This document shows, piece after piece, positions 21,517 through 34,136 of a stretch of DNA of 64,000 nt (the stretch's first letter is position 1; every line of letters starts with the position of its first letter). A program made the position numbers and the translations under genes. The stretch covers positions 310,001-374,000 of the forward strand of contig JAWZYV010002500.1 of the NCBI GenBank assembly GCA_038373885.1. The letters run 5' to 3'. Under the pieces are notes generated by a model. It was not told the DNA's origin, searched no databases, and saw only the letters and a list, made by a program, of their open reading frames with translations. This stretch comes from Cheiracanthium punctorium (Eukaryota; Arthropoda; Arachnida; Araneae; Cheiracanthiidae).

Positions 21517-24500
21517 CTAGGAAAGACAAGAAAGTTAATGAACGCATTCATTATGAAACACTCTCTGACATGATCTAGTTTGCACCTGTACAACTGTTTT
21601 CATGTTAAATGTACTGACAGGAGAAGCCTACTTATTCAGCATTCGTGAAAACCGCGGCCATTTTACCAAGAAAAAGTCGTCAAAGTTAGCCACTTTTGGC
21701 AAATTACGACCAAGTTTGGCGCCAAAAAATGAGTTCCTAAAATTGAAACAAACTTGGAGACATCTTTTATATTTTGCGAGAAATTGCGAAACCCTACTGT
21801 TTTATAATGAGGATATTTTTTCGTTATGGTGAAGTTATTTAAAGTCGCCTACATAAATATTATTAGGAAAATTACACGTTAGGTGTACGTTAAAATAGTT
21901 CGACAAACTCGAAAAGAAAATATAACACTCTATTACACGAATCGTAGCACTAATATCTCACAGAAAAATACAGAACTTACTTGTAACACACGGAACAGCT
22001 AAGCATTATCTATCACGGCAATAACACTATTCAAATCGCAATGTCAATAGTATAGCTCTGCTCTCTATATCCACAGCCTGTCACACTTCACCCAGAGAGG
22101 CAGAGTCTCCTATTTATAGATTTCCAAGCAGGTCGTGACGTCACATTTCTTAATTTTTCCCGTAATTTCTTTCATAATTGGGATACAACCGAAATTCCAC
22201 TTGCTTCGAGAACGTTTTTCTTGTCACCAAAGTCGTCGCAAAGTCGCCAAGTTACTCGCCAAGGTCAAGGGTCACGTACTCATTACACTTTGCAAGAAAG
22301 CCTGTACTGTACAACTCTCTTTCCAGCGCCACATGTTAATGCGGGAAAACAACATTGATATTTTGTGACAATATAAAAGCACTTGGAAAAATTAAATTCT
22401 TTATTTCTTATTAATTTACCGACCTACCTTAAAAATACGTTGATAAAAATTTGATCAAATGATTTACAGAACTTTTATGTATACATTTTCAATGTCAGAA
22501 ACTTATATAAGAAGGGATTTTCCCCCAATTGTTTATTTACTTATGCAAGCGACTGTATGTCTCCCACCGACCACTAAAGGGTTAAAATTGTATGAACATG
22601 ACATAAAATTAATTCAATAACCATATTTTTCATAGTATATGTCACATGAAACTTTTTTCAACCCATTACCGCTATTCGGAAAAATCAATTTCTCATGGTC
22701 CAAATGGTGGTCTTTTAAGACAGATTATATTATATTTCTCAATTAATCACTGACAAAAATTCTTTATGCAACAGGCAGATTCTGTCAGTTTTTCTCAGAC
22801 CGTACGTCATGTTGACGGGCGAGAACTGCCAAAAAACTACTACTGGAAACATACTCTTTGTTCATTGATTCGGTTTTTAAAGCGAACGCTGGTAAAACAA
22901 GCAAAAACCATTGGAACATATCAATTACAAAACTTATAAATTAACGGACAAGTCCATAATTTCATTATAGCATGCTGACCATTTTAATGTAAATTTTCAA
23001 CGGTGACGTTGCGTTTTGAAATGCCCCAATTTCAGCTTATTGAAATCATTATTCTTACTCAAATCACAACCGTTTGACAGTCTCTGGCTGTGCGTGTCGG
23101 ATTTGATGTGTAAGTACACCACTCTATTAATTTACTGAAAAGAATATTTCTCCGTTATTTCCCAGCTTTTGGCAGGTTTTTAATTTACCGCCGATCGCGA
23201 TAAAAAATAAGAATCAGCAAGTAACTTGACAGCTGGCAAAGTAATATATCCTTTTCTTGTCTTGCAAACCGTGTCAACAGAAGTAAAAAAGAAAGTAACT
23301 AAATGGAGAGATTTCCTCCCCCCCCCAGTTATTGATCTGGGAGACACTGCTTTAACACAGCTGGCTGTGCGGCACCGCACAGCCAGCTGTGTCAAAAATG
23401 TTCTTTAGCTCTGTGGTACGCAATGGGCGATTCGATCGACCGCCATATTTGGGGTAGCTAAATCGAGCGATGACAAAAGCTGCACTTTTTCGGCATTGGA
23501 CAGTCTATCTAGTTTTTCTTCTATATCGATGTATATTTTCATCACATTCTCCAACTCTCAGCGGATGCCGATACTGCTAAAAATAATTCTGAGATCAATT
23601 TTTACAAATAATCGATCATTTTTACGGGAAATTATGTGCTAAATAGAAAAGGGTTCAAGTGTAACTATGTTCTCCTGTCCTCCTTGAGTATTTTTTTATA
23701 TCAAATTTGTTCTTCGTGAATCAAAATACCAGAGCTGTGTCCTCACGGCGAGTACAACGCACGTTTAACCCTTACAGGCGCAACCCTTTCCCAATGCTGA
23801 AAAAAGGGCAGCCGTTGCCATCGCTCGACTTAACTACCAGCAAGATGGCGGACGATCGAAACGTTCATCACGTGCCACAGATCTAGAGACCCCTCTTTTG
23901 ACGCAGCTGGCTGTGCCGACACAGCACGCGATGTTGCTTCCCGGAATGGTTCTTTGAACGCTCTGCGGGATTCAGCGTTGTGTTTGGAACCCAGCAATCG
24001 ACATTAAATTTAATAATAATAATAATAATAATAAAAAAACTGAAGTCCAAATAAACATTTAAGTTTTAGCTACATCATTTGGCCTGTAACTAATATCATA
24101 ACTGTCCTACAACAGTTTAAATTAACACAGCTGTTTAATGAATTAACTAATGAGTAAATGCCCATTATATTACCAGACAGTAAATATATTTTACCTCGAT
24201 TAAAAAAAAGGGATAGTTATTTTACAAAAGTTAGTTTATTATACTCTTTGTGATACTAGGTTTTATGAATATACATCCGTATTTATCAATGTGACACCCC
24301 CCCCCTCCTCGAAAAAAAAAACAAACAAACAAAAAAAAAAAAAAAACAATTTCATTGTAAACAAGGGACATGATTTTGCAAGATTTTTTGAAGTAGACCC
24401 ATACTTATTTTAGGGGATTTTAAGTGGCCTCACTAATGCTATGCCACATGTGTTTTGCAGGCTTAAGGCTGTAAGCTAGACAGCCGCCATCTTCACTAAC

Positions 24501-27500
24501 CCCATGTTAACCTATGGTGAAAAATTGTCTCCGTTCGCAATAGAATGCTTTCAGTAATTTAAAAAAAAAGTTATTATAAGTTGTGTAAACGTAGAAATAT
24601 TTTCATTTTCTTCATGATCTTTTAATAACCAGATTAAATATCAGTTCATTTTTTGAAAATTCTGTCAAGGGTAGATATGTTGTTGTTTCGCATGCGGTGC
24701 CAGATCTCGCAGATATGGAGGCGATGGGCAGAGGGAGGCGCCTTCCATTTTTAGTGGGCCCCAGTGGGAGGAAGTCCGACTTCAGTCCGATGGTCCCCTT
24801 ATTTTGAACCAATTCCAGAAGAGGGACCAAGAACCTGAAATTGGCACCCACAGAAGTATCATTTAACAACATGGAGGACATTGGAGCCACGACGGATTTT
24901 ACGTGCACCAGCTCCCATTAGCGCACACGGTCCCTCAGCAGTCGAGCCGACAGGGAGTTCACCCTCCCAAGCACTGGCTATTTGATTTCTATAAAAATAG
25001 TTGCGGGGGACATAGCTACACGAGAATGCTTTACTTTTTAGCACGTCATTTCCCGTCAAAAAATTGTCACGATTCTTTTTAATAGCACTGACATCTGCTG
25101 AAAATGGAACAATGCGAGAACAGCTGGATAGATTGCCCAATGCTGGAAAGAGGGCAGCCGTTGCCATCGCTCGACTTAACTACCAGCAAGATGGCGGACG
25201 ATCGAAACGTTCATCGCGTGCCACAGATCTAGAGACCCTTTTTTGACGACAGCTGGCTGTGCCCGGCACAGCACGCGATGTTGCTTCCCGGAATGGTGTG
25301 CCGCCACAGCCAGCTGCGTCAAAAAAGGGTCTCTAGATCTGTGGCACGCGATGAGCGTTTCGATCGTCCGCCATCTTGCTGGTAGTTAAGTCGAGCGATG
25401 GCAACGGCTCCACAGCCAGCTGCGTCAAAAAAGGGTCTCTAGATCTGTGGCACGCGATGAGCGTTTCGATCGTCCGCCATCTTGCTGGTAGTTATGTCGA
25501 GCGATGGCAACGGCTGCCCTCTTTTCAGCATTGGGAAAAGGTTGCGCTTTAAAAGGGTTAACACAAACTTTTGAGATAGACTGTTCGCATAAAACCAGCT
25601 AAGCTAGTAGATGGTGTTACCTGTGAGCGTACCATCCCAGCAAGTGATCGAAGTAGTCACCGTAGTCTATGTCTCCCGTGATGAAGCATTCGAAGAAGTC
25701 ATCGAACGTCCCGTCGAACCCGTGGCCGGGGTTGTCTTTCATGTGGTGGTAGTAAGAAACGCTGCAGTCTTTCGGATTTCGAGTGACGTAGATGTACTTG
25801 GCCTCATCCGATCGCGGGGTGAGGTGGTAGGGAAGGTGGACTTTGATCGACCCCGGGCGGGGCATTTTCTCGGCTGCTTCTACACCTGATGCGGGAAAAA
25901 AAAAAGCAATAAACACTTTTAACCCCTTACGTTAACATTTAACAATGAAAAAATGTGCATGAAACAAACATTTAATTTTTATTTAAAGGAAGACGTCATT
26001 TTATAATTCTTGTTGCTGCTGTTCTCCTGTCCAGAGATAGACGATTGCACTATCCATAGAAATAGGTGGGATTGCCCCCCCCCCCTCCGAGGGGGGTTGG
26101 ACTTCAGCTTGTTGGTTCCTAATTTTGAACCAGTTCCATATGAGGGACTAATCAACCACCACCTGAAATGGAAACCTTCTGAGGTATCGTTTGAGCATGC
26201 AGGACATTGGAGCCACGGCGGATTTTACGTGCACCAGCTCCTATTAGCGTGCACGGTCCCGCAGCAGTCGAGTCGAGAGAGGAGTTCACCCTCCCAAGCA
26301 CTGGCCAAGCCGGATGCTGCTTCACTTTCCGTGTTCTTATAGGAACAGAGTTTAGTGACTATACCACTGTGTGACTTTATAATTCTTACACATTGTTAAT
26401 GAAAAATATGCTATTAATATAGATATAATTGTAAATAAATCTCACTAACAAGGAAACCTCCCCGGAGCTCACTCACCAAACGTAACAAATTTAATCTAGC
26501 CATAAGTACACACTAAAAGAAACCTAATGTGTAAAAATTAGCTGCTATCTCCTCAAATTAAAGCTAAAATTAATTAATAAAAAATGAGTATGAGCTGACA
26601 GAATAGAGCCTCTATCACCACTTGGCGCTTTCTATTTTCTTTTATAAATGCTTTTACAAAAAGATGCTTATTTAATAAGCATTTTAAGTAAGCACAGGTC
26701 AGAATTCATCTACAGCAATGATTCACTGGATATCCCGCAGAACATATGGTGGGAAAAAATCAGGCTGGTAACTCGCTCTGTTTTGGGGAGGGGGGTGGAG
26801 GAAGTTGGCCAAAAAATACTTTTTAAACATAAATTCCATGCATGCATAAGAGGTTCGTAATTTTTTAGAGGAAGCTTATCTTTTTAGCGAAAGAAGAGTT
26901 GAAATAAACAATGGTGTTAAAAAAAATAATTTTAAAAAATTGTAAGGTAATTTTTTGGGAGGGGAGGGGGTTCACCCTATAATTCCACCCCCCTCCCCTT
27001 TGATTCGGCCCTGAAAGAAATATATTATTAATTTGTTTCATTAACAGAATATCAGAAAACTGTCGTACGTAATTTTTTCCGAATTTTCCAGTTTTTAAGG
27101 GATGTGCTATAAGTAATGGCGATAACATTATAGTGTAGGAATGTGTCATTGCATTTCGTGATTGAATCTCACTTTCTACTTGCTTCGATCCTCTATGTTC
27201 CAGGGTTCGTCTAGAAGGATTTATAAATTAAAACCTGTCTAATCAGCATAAAAATTTGATCGTCTTTTAACAACGAATCCTTTATAAAACATTTACATCA
27301 TTTACGAACGTCTGCGCTAATTTTTTGATGGTTTCCTTTGACCGAGAGTTTTTCAGCAAAACTAATTTTGTAACTTTCCTGCTCACAATCTGATTCTTTA
27401 AAAAAAAAAATCTGTACAGCCATCCTTTAGATGCGTGGAATTTCAGTCCTAATTCCAATGCCTTTTCTGAAGCCCAAGTTTGTAAATCACAAGCATGTAC

Positions 27501-30500
27501 ATTTTTCTGAAATTTTCTTGCGTGTTAGAAGTGTTGACACGTATATTTTTAAATTTGATTTAGTTTATATTTACTATCGCCCTTCCTCTGAACTTGCTTT
27601 TCCCACAGATATAACTGCCTTTTATTTGTAACAAATTTAAAATAATTTTGAACACTCTGTAAACTGCAGGATTTTGCCACTATTGTATCCCCCAGTATTT
27701 TACTGCAGCCTCCTTATCTTTTCAAGAAATAAATTGCTTATTTTGCACGATATCCTCACTGGATGTGAAGTCAATGCTTTCGTACTCTAAACTAGAAAAT
27801 ATGGGATCCTTAGGGGATCATCGAGTAATAAGCAATGCTCATTTGCTACAAAATCTGTTGCATCTACTTTCTGATAATTTTGCAAACTTTCAACAATTTG
27901 ATTTTTCAGACTTTTTCTTCGTATGTGTATAGAGACATATTTTCCGAAGAAAATTCCGCGTAAAGCATAAAAATAACATTCAGTATATTTATTGTTTGCT
28001 CCATAGTATCATCACGTGGATAAAAAGAATAGAATTTTTAGAATTAAAATAAATGCCTCATTTATGCGTAAACTGAATTTGCAGCTTGCAATGTGTTAAT
28101 ACAAATAAAAGGAAATTACTTTCTGCAGTGACTTTCAGAACTAAAATAAAAAGATTATAGGACTTCAGTTTAACTAATAGAAAACAAGATTGAGCTACTT
28201 AAAAATCCAGTACGTTGAAATATAACACGGTATAGCAAACACTGGTTTATAAATATTTCGAGTACATACTCGCATGAGCGTTTCAACTTTTCGACCAATT
28301 ATCCCGGTCGCCAAATACTAGCTAAAGGGTTACAATTGGCGCGATTTTAATTAATTTTAGTCTTTAATTTCTCAAATTCTATAAGGAAATAGTAGCTAAT
28401 TTTCACACAGTACGTTCCTTTTAGTGTGTACTTGTGATTGTGTGAAATTTGTTCCATTTGGTGAGTGAGCTTTGGGGAGGTTTCCTTGTAAAAATAAATT
28501 GGCCGTGACTGGTACCAAGCAATTCTAACGGTAAATAATATGTGATACTAGTAATCTATGATATTTGTGTATTTTGTGTTATGGCAAACATACACGAGGG
28601 GCATCTGCCAAGGGAAGGGAGGTGAACCTTGAACTAAAGACTTTTCACGGGGCTCTAAACTGTAATCACGTCATATCTGAAGAAAACTGCCCAAAACTCC
28701 GTTAGATCGACAGTCACGCAACAGGCCCGTACCCAGGACCTTCACACTTCAGGCATCCACCATGTTCAGTATCTTATCCACTTGTAGCCCTATAGACAAA
28801 CTATAAGTCCTATACACACCAAAATCAATACCGGTATTATCATGGTGGTTTATAACATATACAGGGTGTCTACCAAATTTCTGAAAGTCCATTTCCTCAC
28901 TTTTTCCCGACTATTTCCTGACTTTTGGGAGGTAGAAGGACAGAAGCGTATATAAGTTTCCATTTCCGAGGGGGGGGTATTTTAAATGTTATTGTTATTA
29001 GAGTTAATATTAATGTTTTAAAATATCTGCTGGGAGGCCCGGTCGACAGACTTTCAGCAACCATTCTAATGAAGAGATAAGTCCTCCAAATAGAACACTA
29101 TCCAATACTTTAAATTCAAAAAATAAAACGAAACTCAAAAAGCGCACACTTTCTAAGAAAAAAAGGGGCCAATTGCTTGTGTTATATGCGAGCATGCATA
29201 CATAAATATTGAGAAATATTAAGCAATAAAAATAAATACCACGATACTTCTAGCACAAATTTTAGCCACTTTCGTCTTTCTACACTTCAAATCCAGAACA
29301 CTGAGTTAAAATAAATAAACAATGAATGAAATTCTTTTGCAAACCAGACGGATGATCACGCGCTGACGACAGCGTTTTTACCCTCCCGCCACGAAGGATG
29401 AGCCCCCATTTTTCCCTCCTTATGCAAACACGGTGGCTTGATGCTTTCGCGGTCCGAAAAATGCGTTGCAGTTGGTTTCGGTTTCCAGTCTGACAAATAG
29501 GAAGGGTTAAAAAAAAGGGATACCGGGGAAAAAAAAGATTCTTTTGGTGAATTTTCCGGACCCATTTTCCAATTTCCCGGCTTTTTCCAGACTTTCCGAA
29601 TTTTCCGGAGCGGTAGACACCCTGATATATACCCACTTTGAGCTCAACCGAAAATATCGTTTAAACGCGAGCGCACTTTCGCGAATTTCCCCCCATAGGC
29701 TATAATGTAAAAGAAATCTTTCTCGTAGCCTTGTAGAAAAACTCTAAGTCCTATACACAACAAAATCAATACCGGTCTTGCGAAGGTGGTTTATAACATA
29801 TATACCCGATTTGAGCTCAATCGAATGCCCCGTTTAGGAGCTATCGTGTTCACTCACATACACACACACATACATACATACATACATCTCTTAAAAATAG
29901 CATAAATGAATTCAGAAGACCTCAAAACGTGTCAATACACCAAAATCTCGAAGTCGAATTTTTTCATGATTACAATACTTTCCTTACATGGTACATGTTC
30001 GAAAAGTAATAAACCCTAACAAGAAGGGAGGTACGGCTTCAGGGAAACGGATTTCAATGATCTTCGGTACAGTGGTAGTATACCATGTGAATATGCTATG
30101 TGTAAAATACTGTGGTGCAACACTCGGTCAAGAAAAATTAATATTTATTACTGAACCCCTTCACCGAAACTTTAACCCTTTAGCACGCAGTGTTCCTGCT
30201 CTGGGAACACCAAACTCAGACGTTTTGACTGTTGCCCGTGTTGACAGTCACGAAGAATAGATTGGATTTCTATAAAAATAGTTGCGGGTGACATAGCTCT
30301 ACGAGAATCCTTTACTTTTTAGCACGTCATTTCCCGTAAAAAATTGTCACGATTCTTTTTAACGGCACTGGCATCTGCTGAAAAATGGAAGAACGCGAGA
30401 ACAGCTGGATAGATTGCCCAACTCTGAAAAAAGGGCAGCCGTTGCCATCGCTCGACTTAACTACCAGCAAGATGGCGGGACTGCCAGCTGTCGTCCAAAA

Positions 30501-33500
30501 AGGGGTCTCTAGATCTGTGGCACGCGATGAACGTTTCGATCGTCCGCCATCTTGCTGGTAGTTAAGTCGAGCGATGGCAACGGCTGCCCTTTTTTCAGCA
30601 CTGGGAAAGGGTTGTGCCTCAAAGGGTTTAAATGTGAGTTATACACGCAACCGCATTCGAGCACCGTGGAGTATTGTCCTGTCTGTGAACTGCTTCTCTG
30701 GAGTTGCAGCTTCGATTTCATGCTGTGTAAACTTTTTTGTTGTTGTTGTTGTCGGATTCAGTAACACTAGAATTTTTAAATCAAATTTATTATCACATTC
30801 AACAGTAACATTAGAAGTATGACGAGATTCTACAACCTTTATGCAATATAATTAACATTTGCTTTCCTTTTCAAATATCTTTTCTCGTCATTTTACCGGA
30901 AGGGGTTAAGGTTGAAGCCGACCGAGATTTTCCTTGCCATAGTAATAAAAAGAAAGTAATAAAATGCAGAACATTTCCATCCTAGAAAATTACCGTGACG
31001 CGCTAGATACGAAATCAGAATTCCTCCAATCCCCAAGGACATTTCTTTTGTCCGCAGAATTTCTCTGTAGTTTCCCACTACTGCTAGCCTTGGCAGAGAG
31101 ATTGAAAGCCCACTAAAGCCAGTGAATGGAGAACACAACAACTAAGAGGAGGATGAGGTAGGTTATTTCACTTTTCATATCTCTCTATTCTTAAAAAAAA
31201 AAAAAAAAGTAACGGACGCTGCCGCCGCCGCTGTCAAGTGCTTGTTGGACTATCTCCTCCTGAACCATGGGGATTTGAGTTTCGACTAAGGTGTCCACGG
31301 ATTCAGAAAATTCCGAGGAATCCGATAAACTGACTTAAACTTCGAAATTTGATTTATTTTAGAAGATATTAATAAAAATCTGAAAAAGTAAGCTGAATGG
31401 TTGCTAGGTTTGGCAATTTTCTCTAGCATAAAATCATTCATGCTTTTGCAACAAAGCAATTCCAAGTATGTAGAATCGCGTGAAAGTGACACATCTGAAA
31501 TAGGATTACACCAATTTTAGGCCAAATTAAAAAGTATGTGAAAAAATAAATAAGTGTGTTACACATGAATTTTTCCAAATCAGAATAAACTAATTGCAAC
31601 TGATTTTAAAAGCGTCATTTTGGCAAAACGATATCTCCGCAAGCAGGGTGAATCTAAACCGCGTGTTCCAAATGTTAGCACCTAATATCTTGAAAATGAA
31701 AAATAATTAAAATACAGATTATAGTAAAGTTGGTTAGGTTTAGCTAGGGTATTTGCTATCAGTAGAAATATTTGGTGGCGTTAACTATGCCATTATACAA
31801 GTTATAGTACAGCTTGGCTATTTGCTAGAGCGGCGAGATGATATATTTCGTGGTGCTAAATGCCAATCAGGAAAGGATTATGTATACGAATATATGGATA
31901 GCGGTTTTCTCGGTAACCTTACATGAGCAATAATTATCGTTTATGAGTATGTGTAAATTGCCAAATAATGAGAGTCGCCGTTGGTGGCAAGCTATTCTAG
32001 CTGTTCTGTAGTTTTCATCAAAGGAAACATATGAAGTACTGTTTTCTTAGAACTAATTATTAACTATACACATACGTACGTCACCAAATTATGAAAAATC
32101 GCCATGCGTGGCAAATACCTAAGGTGCTCCGTAGGTTTTACGTAATTAAAAATAGTGTGAAGTTTAAAATTTTGTGTACCAAGGAACATGCAAGAACTAA
32201 GCAATGCGTACCTCGGTAACATTCCATCTGATTCAATCGTTGTGTTTTGACTGTAAAAATCATGCCTTTTTTACGAATAAGCCTCATTAGGGGCCGAATG
32301 CCTCATACGAAAAGCGGCCGTAGCGAGTCTAGGGACCTTGGCCCCTAGTGTTTATAAATTATTGTACTGGTAACAACACTATTTAAACAAAATTATTAGC
32401 CTATAGTGTGATCATATGCTGTCTTATATTCAGGTTAACATGAAAAACCGGGATGCATTTTAGTTCCTGTTTTATATGCGAAAATATTCAGGAAAAATAA
32501 TTACTCCTCCCCCTCCCCCGATTAACCAAAAAATATATATGGGGGAGCGGGGTATAGTGGGTCATTGAAGATATTTTTAGTTCAGTGTATAGTTTTCAAA
32601 TGAGAAAATTATTTAAAGTTGGTATCGAACAACTTAACTCATGGAAAAAGTTACAGATCTCACTTTGATTGTGGCGAGAAGAAAGAGCTATTTTGTTTTC
32701 TGATCCTCTGCATGAAATTTGAAGTAAGACTTTATGTTATTACACTTGAAATTTGTCAAGTAAATATGAGTTATGTGGTATGTTTATATAATCTAAGTTA
32801 CCTTCTTTTCTATTATGTTGTATTTAAATGAATATTTTAACGATTTGGGATTTTGAGGTGAAAAATAATACATTGGTTCATTTGAGGTACAGTGGGTCAC
32901 CTGAAATGGGATACAGGGTCAGTGACCCCATTTATACGTTTATTGTCTTTCTGTGAGTTTCTTACTTTTTAATGTTTGAATGATCTAAATTTATCTACGT
33001 AAGTCTTCCACATCAGCCACAGAATCTTCAGTTTCTCAAGAAAAGTATGTAAAACAAAAAAATGACACCAGAGATGGTAAAAGCCTTTTCCTAACTCTAA
33101 TGCAAAAATCAGAAATCTTTTTTGACGCAGCTGGCTGTGCGGCAAAAAAGGGTCGTCAAAAAAGGGTCTCTAGATCTGTGGCACGCGATGAACGTTTCGA
33201 TCGACCACCATCTTGCTGGTAGTTAAGTCGAGCGATGGCAACGGCTGCCTTTTTTCAGCATTGGGAAAGGGTTGCGCCTCAAAGGTTTAATAATCACTTT
33301 GGAAGAAGTGTTGAAGTGTGCGTCTAATATCTTAACCAAGTTTCATAAACAATGGGCTTTCCTCAGACAATTTCATAAATGTAATGAAAGAAACAATTCT
33401 GAAATAACAATTTTTATTAAGTGCAATCGGTGAAAGAGGGATTAGTTTTTGAAAGACCATGGTCGGAAAGTTTACTATCACTTGAACACTTCTTCTAAAG

Positions 33501-34097
33501 TGATTATTAAGAGGTACATGATGATGCCCTTTGCCAGGATCCCGCTAGAGTGCGAGACCGAGAGAATCTCGCATAAATTTCTTAAATCTCGCGCAAAAAA
33601 TATTACAGCGCGAGGTATTCTCGCACTGCAAAATATTCGCCACCTGCGCGAGATTCTCGCACGCTGTTTGAAAGTTAAAAAGCGCCAGTTTACAAATAGA
33701 GAATTTTGTTTTTACTCTACTATTGTTGGATAACGAGCGTGCCTCGGCCGCAATGAAGCGTCCCCCCCCCTTTCTCTCTTGAGTTTCTGTTCAGAGATAA
33801 CACTGTTAAATCATCGGAATGCAGAGGGGGAATATTAATTAATGCTATCGCCGCTGAGCTGACGTGTTGATTTTTCTCCTCCTGCTTGCCAGCTGTAAAA
33901 TGATTTGTTTTTGTATATTTGTCCATCGTATATGACTTTTGAGAGCATTTCATCTGTTTTTTTTATATACCACCACGATTCATGGAATTATTGATTACCT
34001 CTGGCAGTTTGAAATTTGGACCCCCCCCTACCGTTCTAAGTTTAGTTGTCATTCACAGTAAGAGTTAATCAATCTTTTAAGAAGACCCCCCCCCCCC

Positions 34098-34136
<39 letters not shown>

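Noticed and set aside
20955..21578. A 207-codon plus-strand ORF
   Set aside because: Antisense shadow of sulfotransferase exon 3, whose minus-strand frame has clear family motifs.
22560..22585. AAAGGGTTAA as another TTAA MITE end
   Set aside because: Only about 10 bp match the family end and no arm or left section follows.
25611..25889. Plus-strand ORF of 92 codons
   Set aside because: Antisense shadow of sulfotransferase exon 2.
29280..29636. 118-codon minus-strand ORF (GKFGKSGKSREIGKW)
   Set aside because: It is the translation of the purine-rich subterminal part of the 28862-29624 element.
31208..31260. GCCGCCGCCGC run as possible coding exon
   Set aside because: Short, adjacent to a poly(A) run, no open frame with splice signals on either strand.
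34084..34134. C-run followed by long A-run as a retrocopy poly(A) tail
   Set aside because: It lies inside a hAT element bounded by its own duplications; more likely low-complexity expansion.
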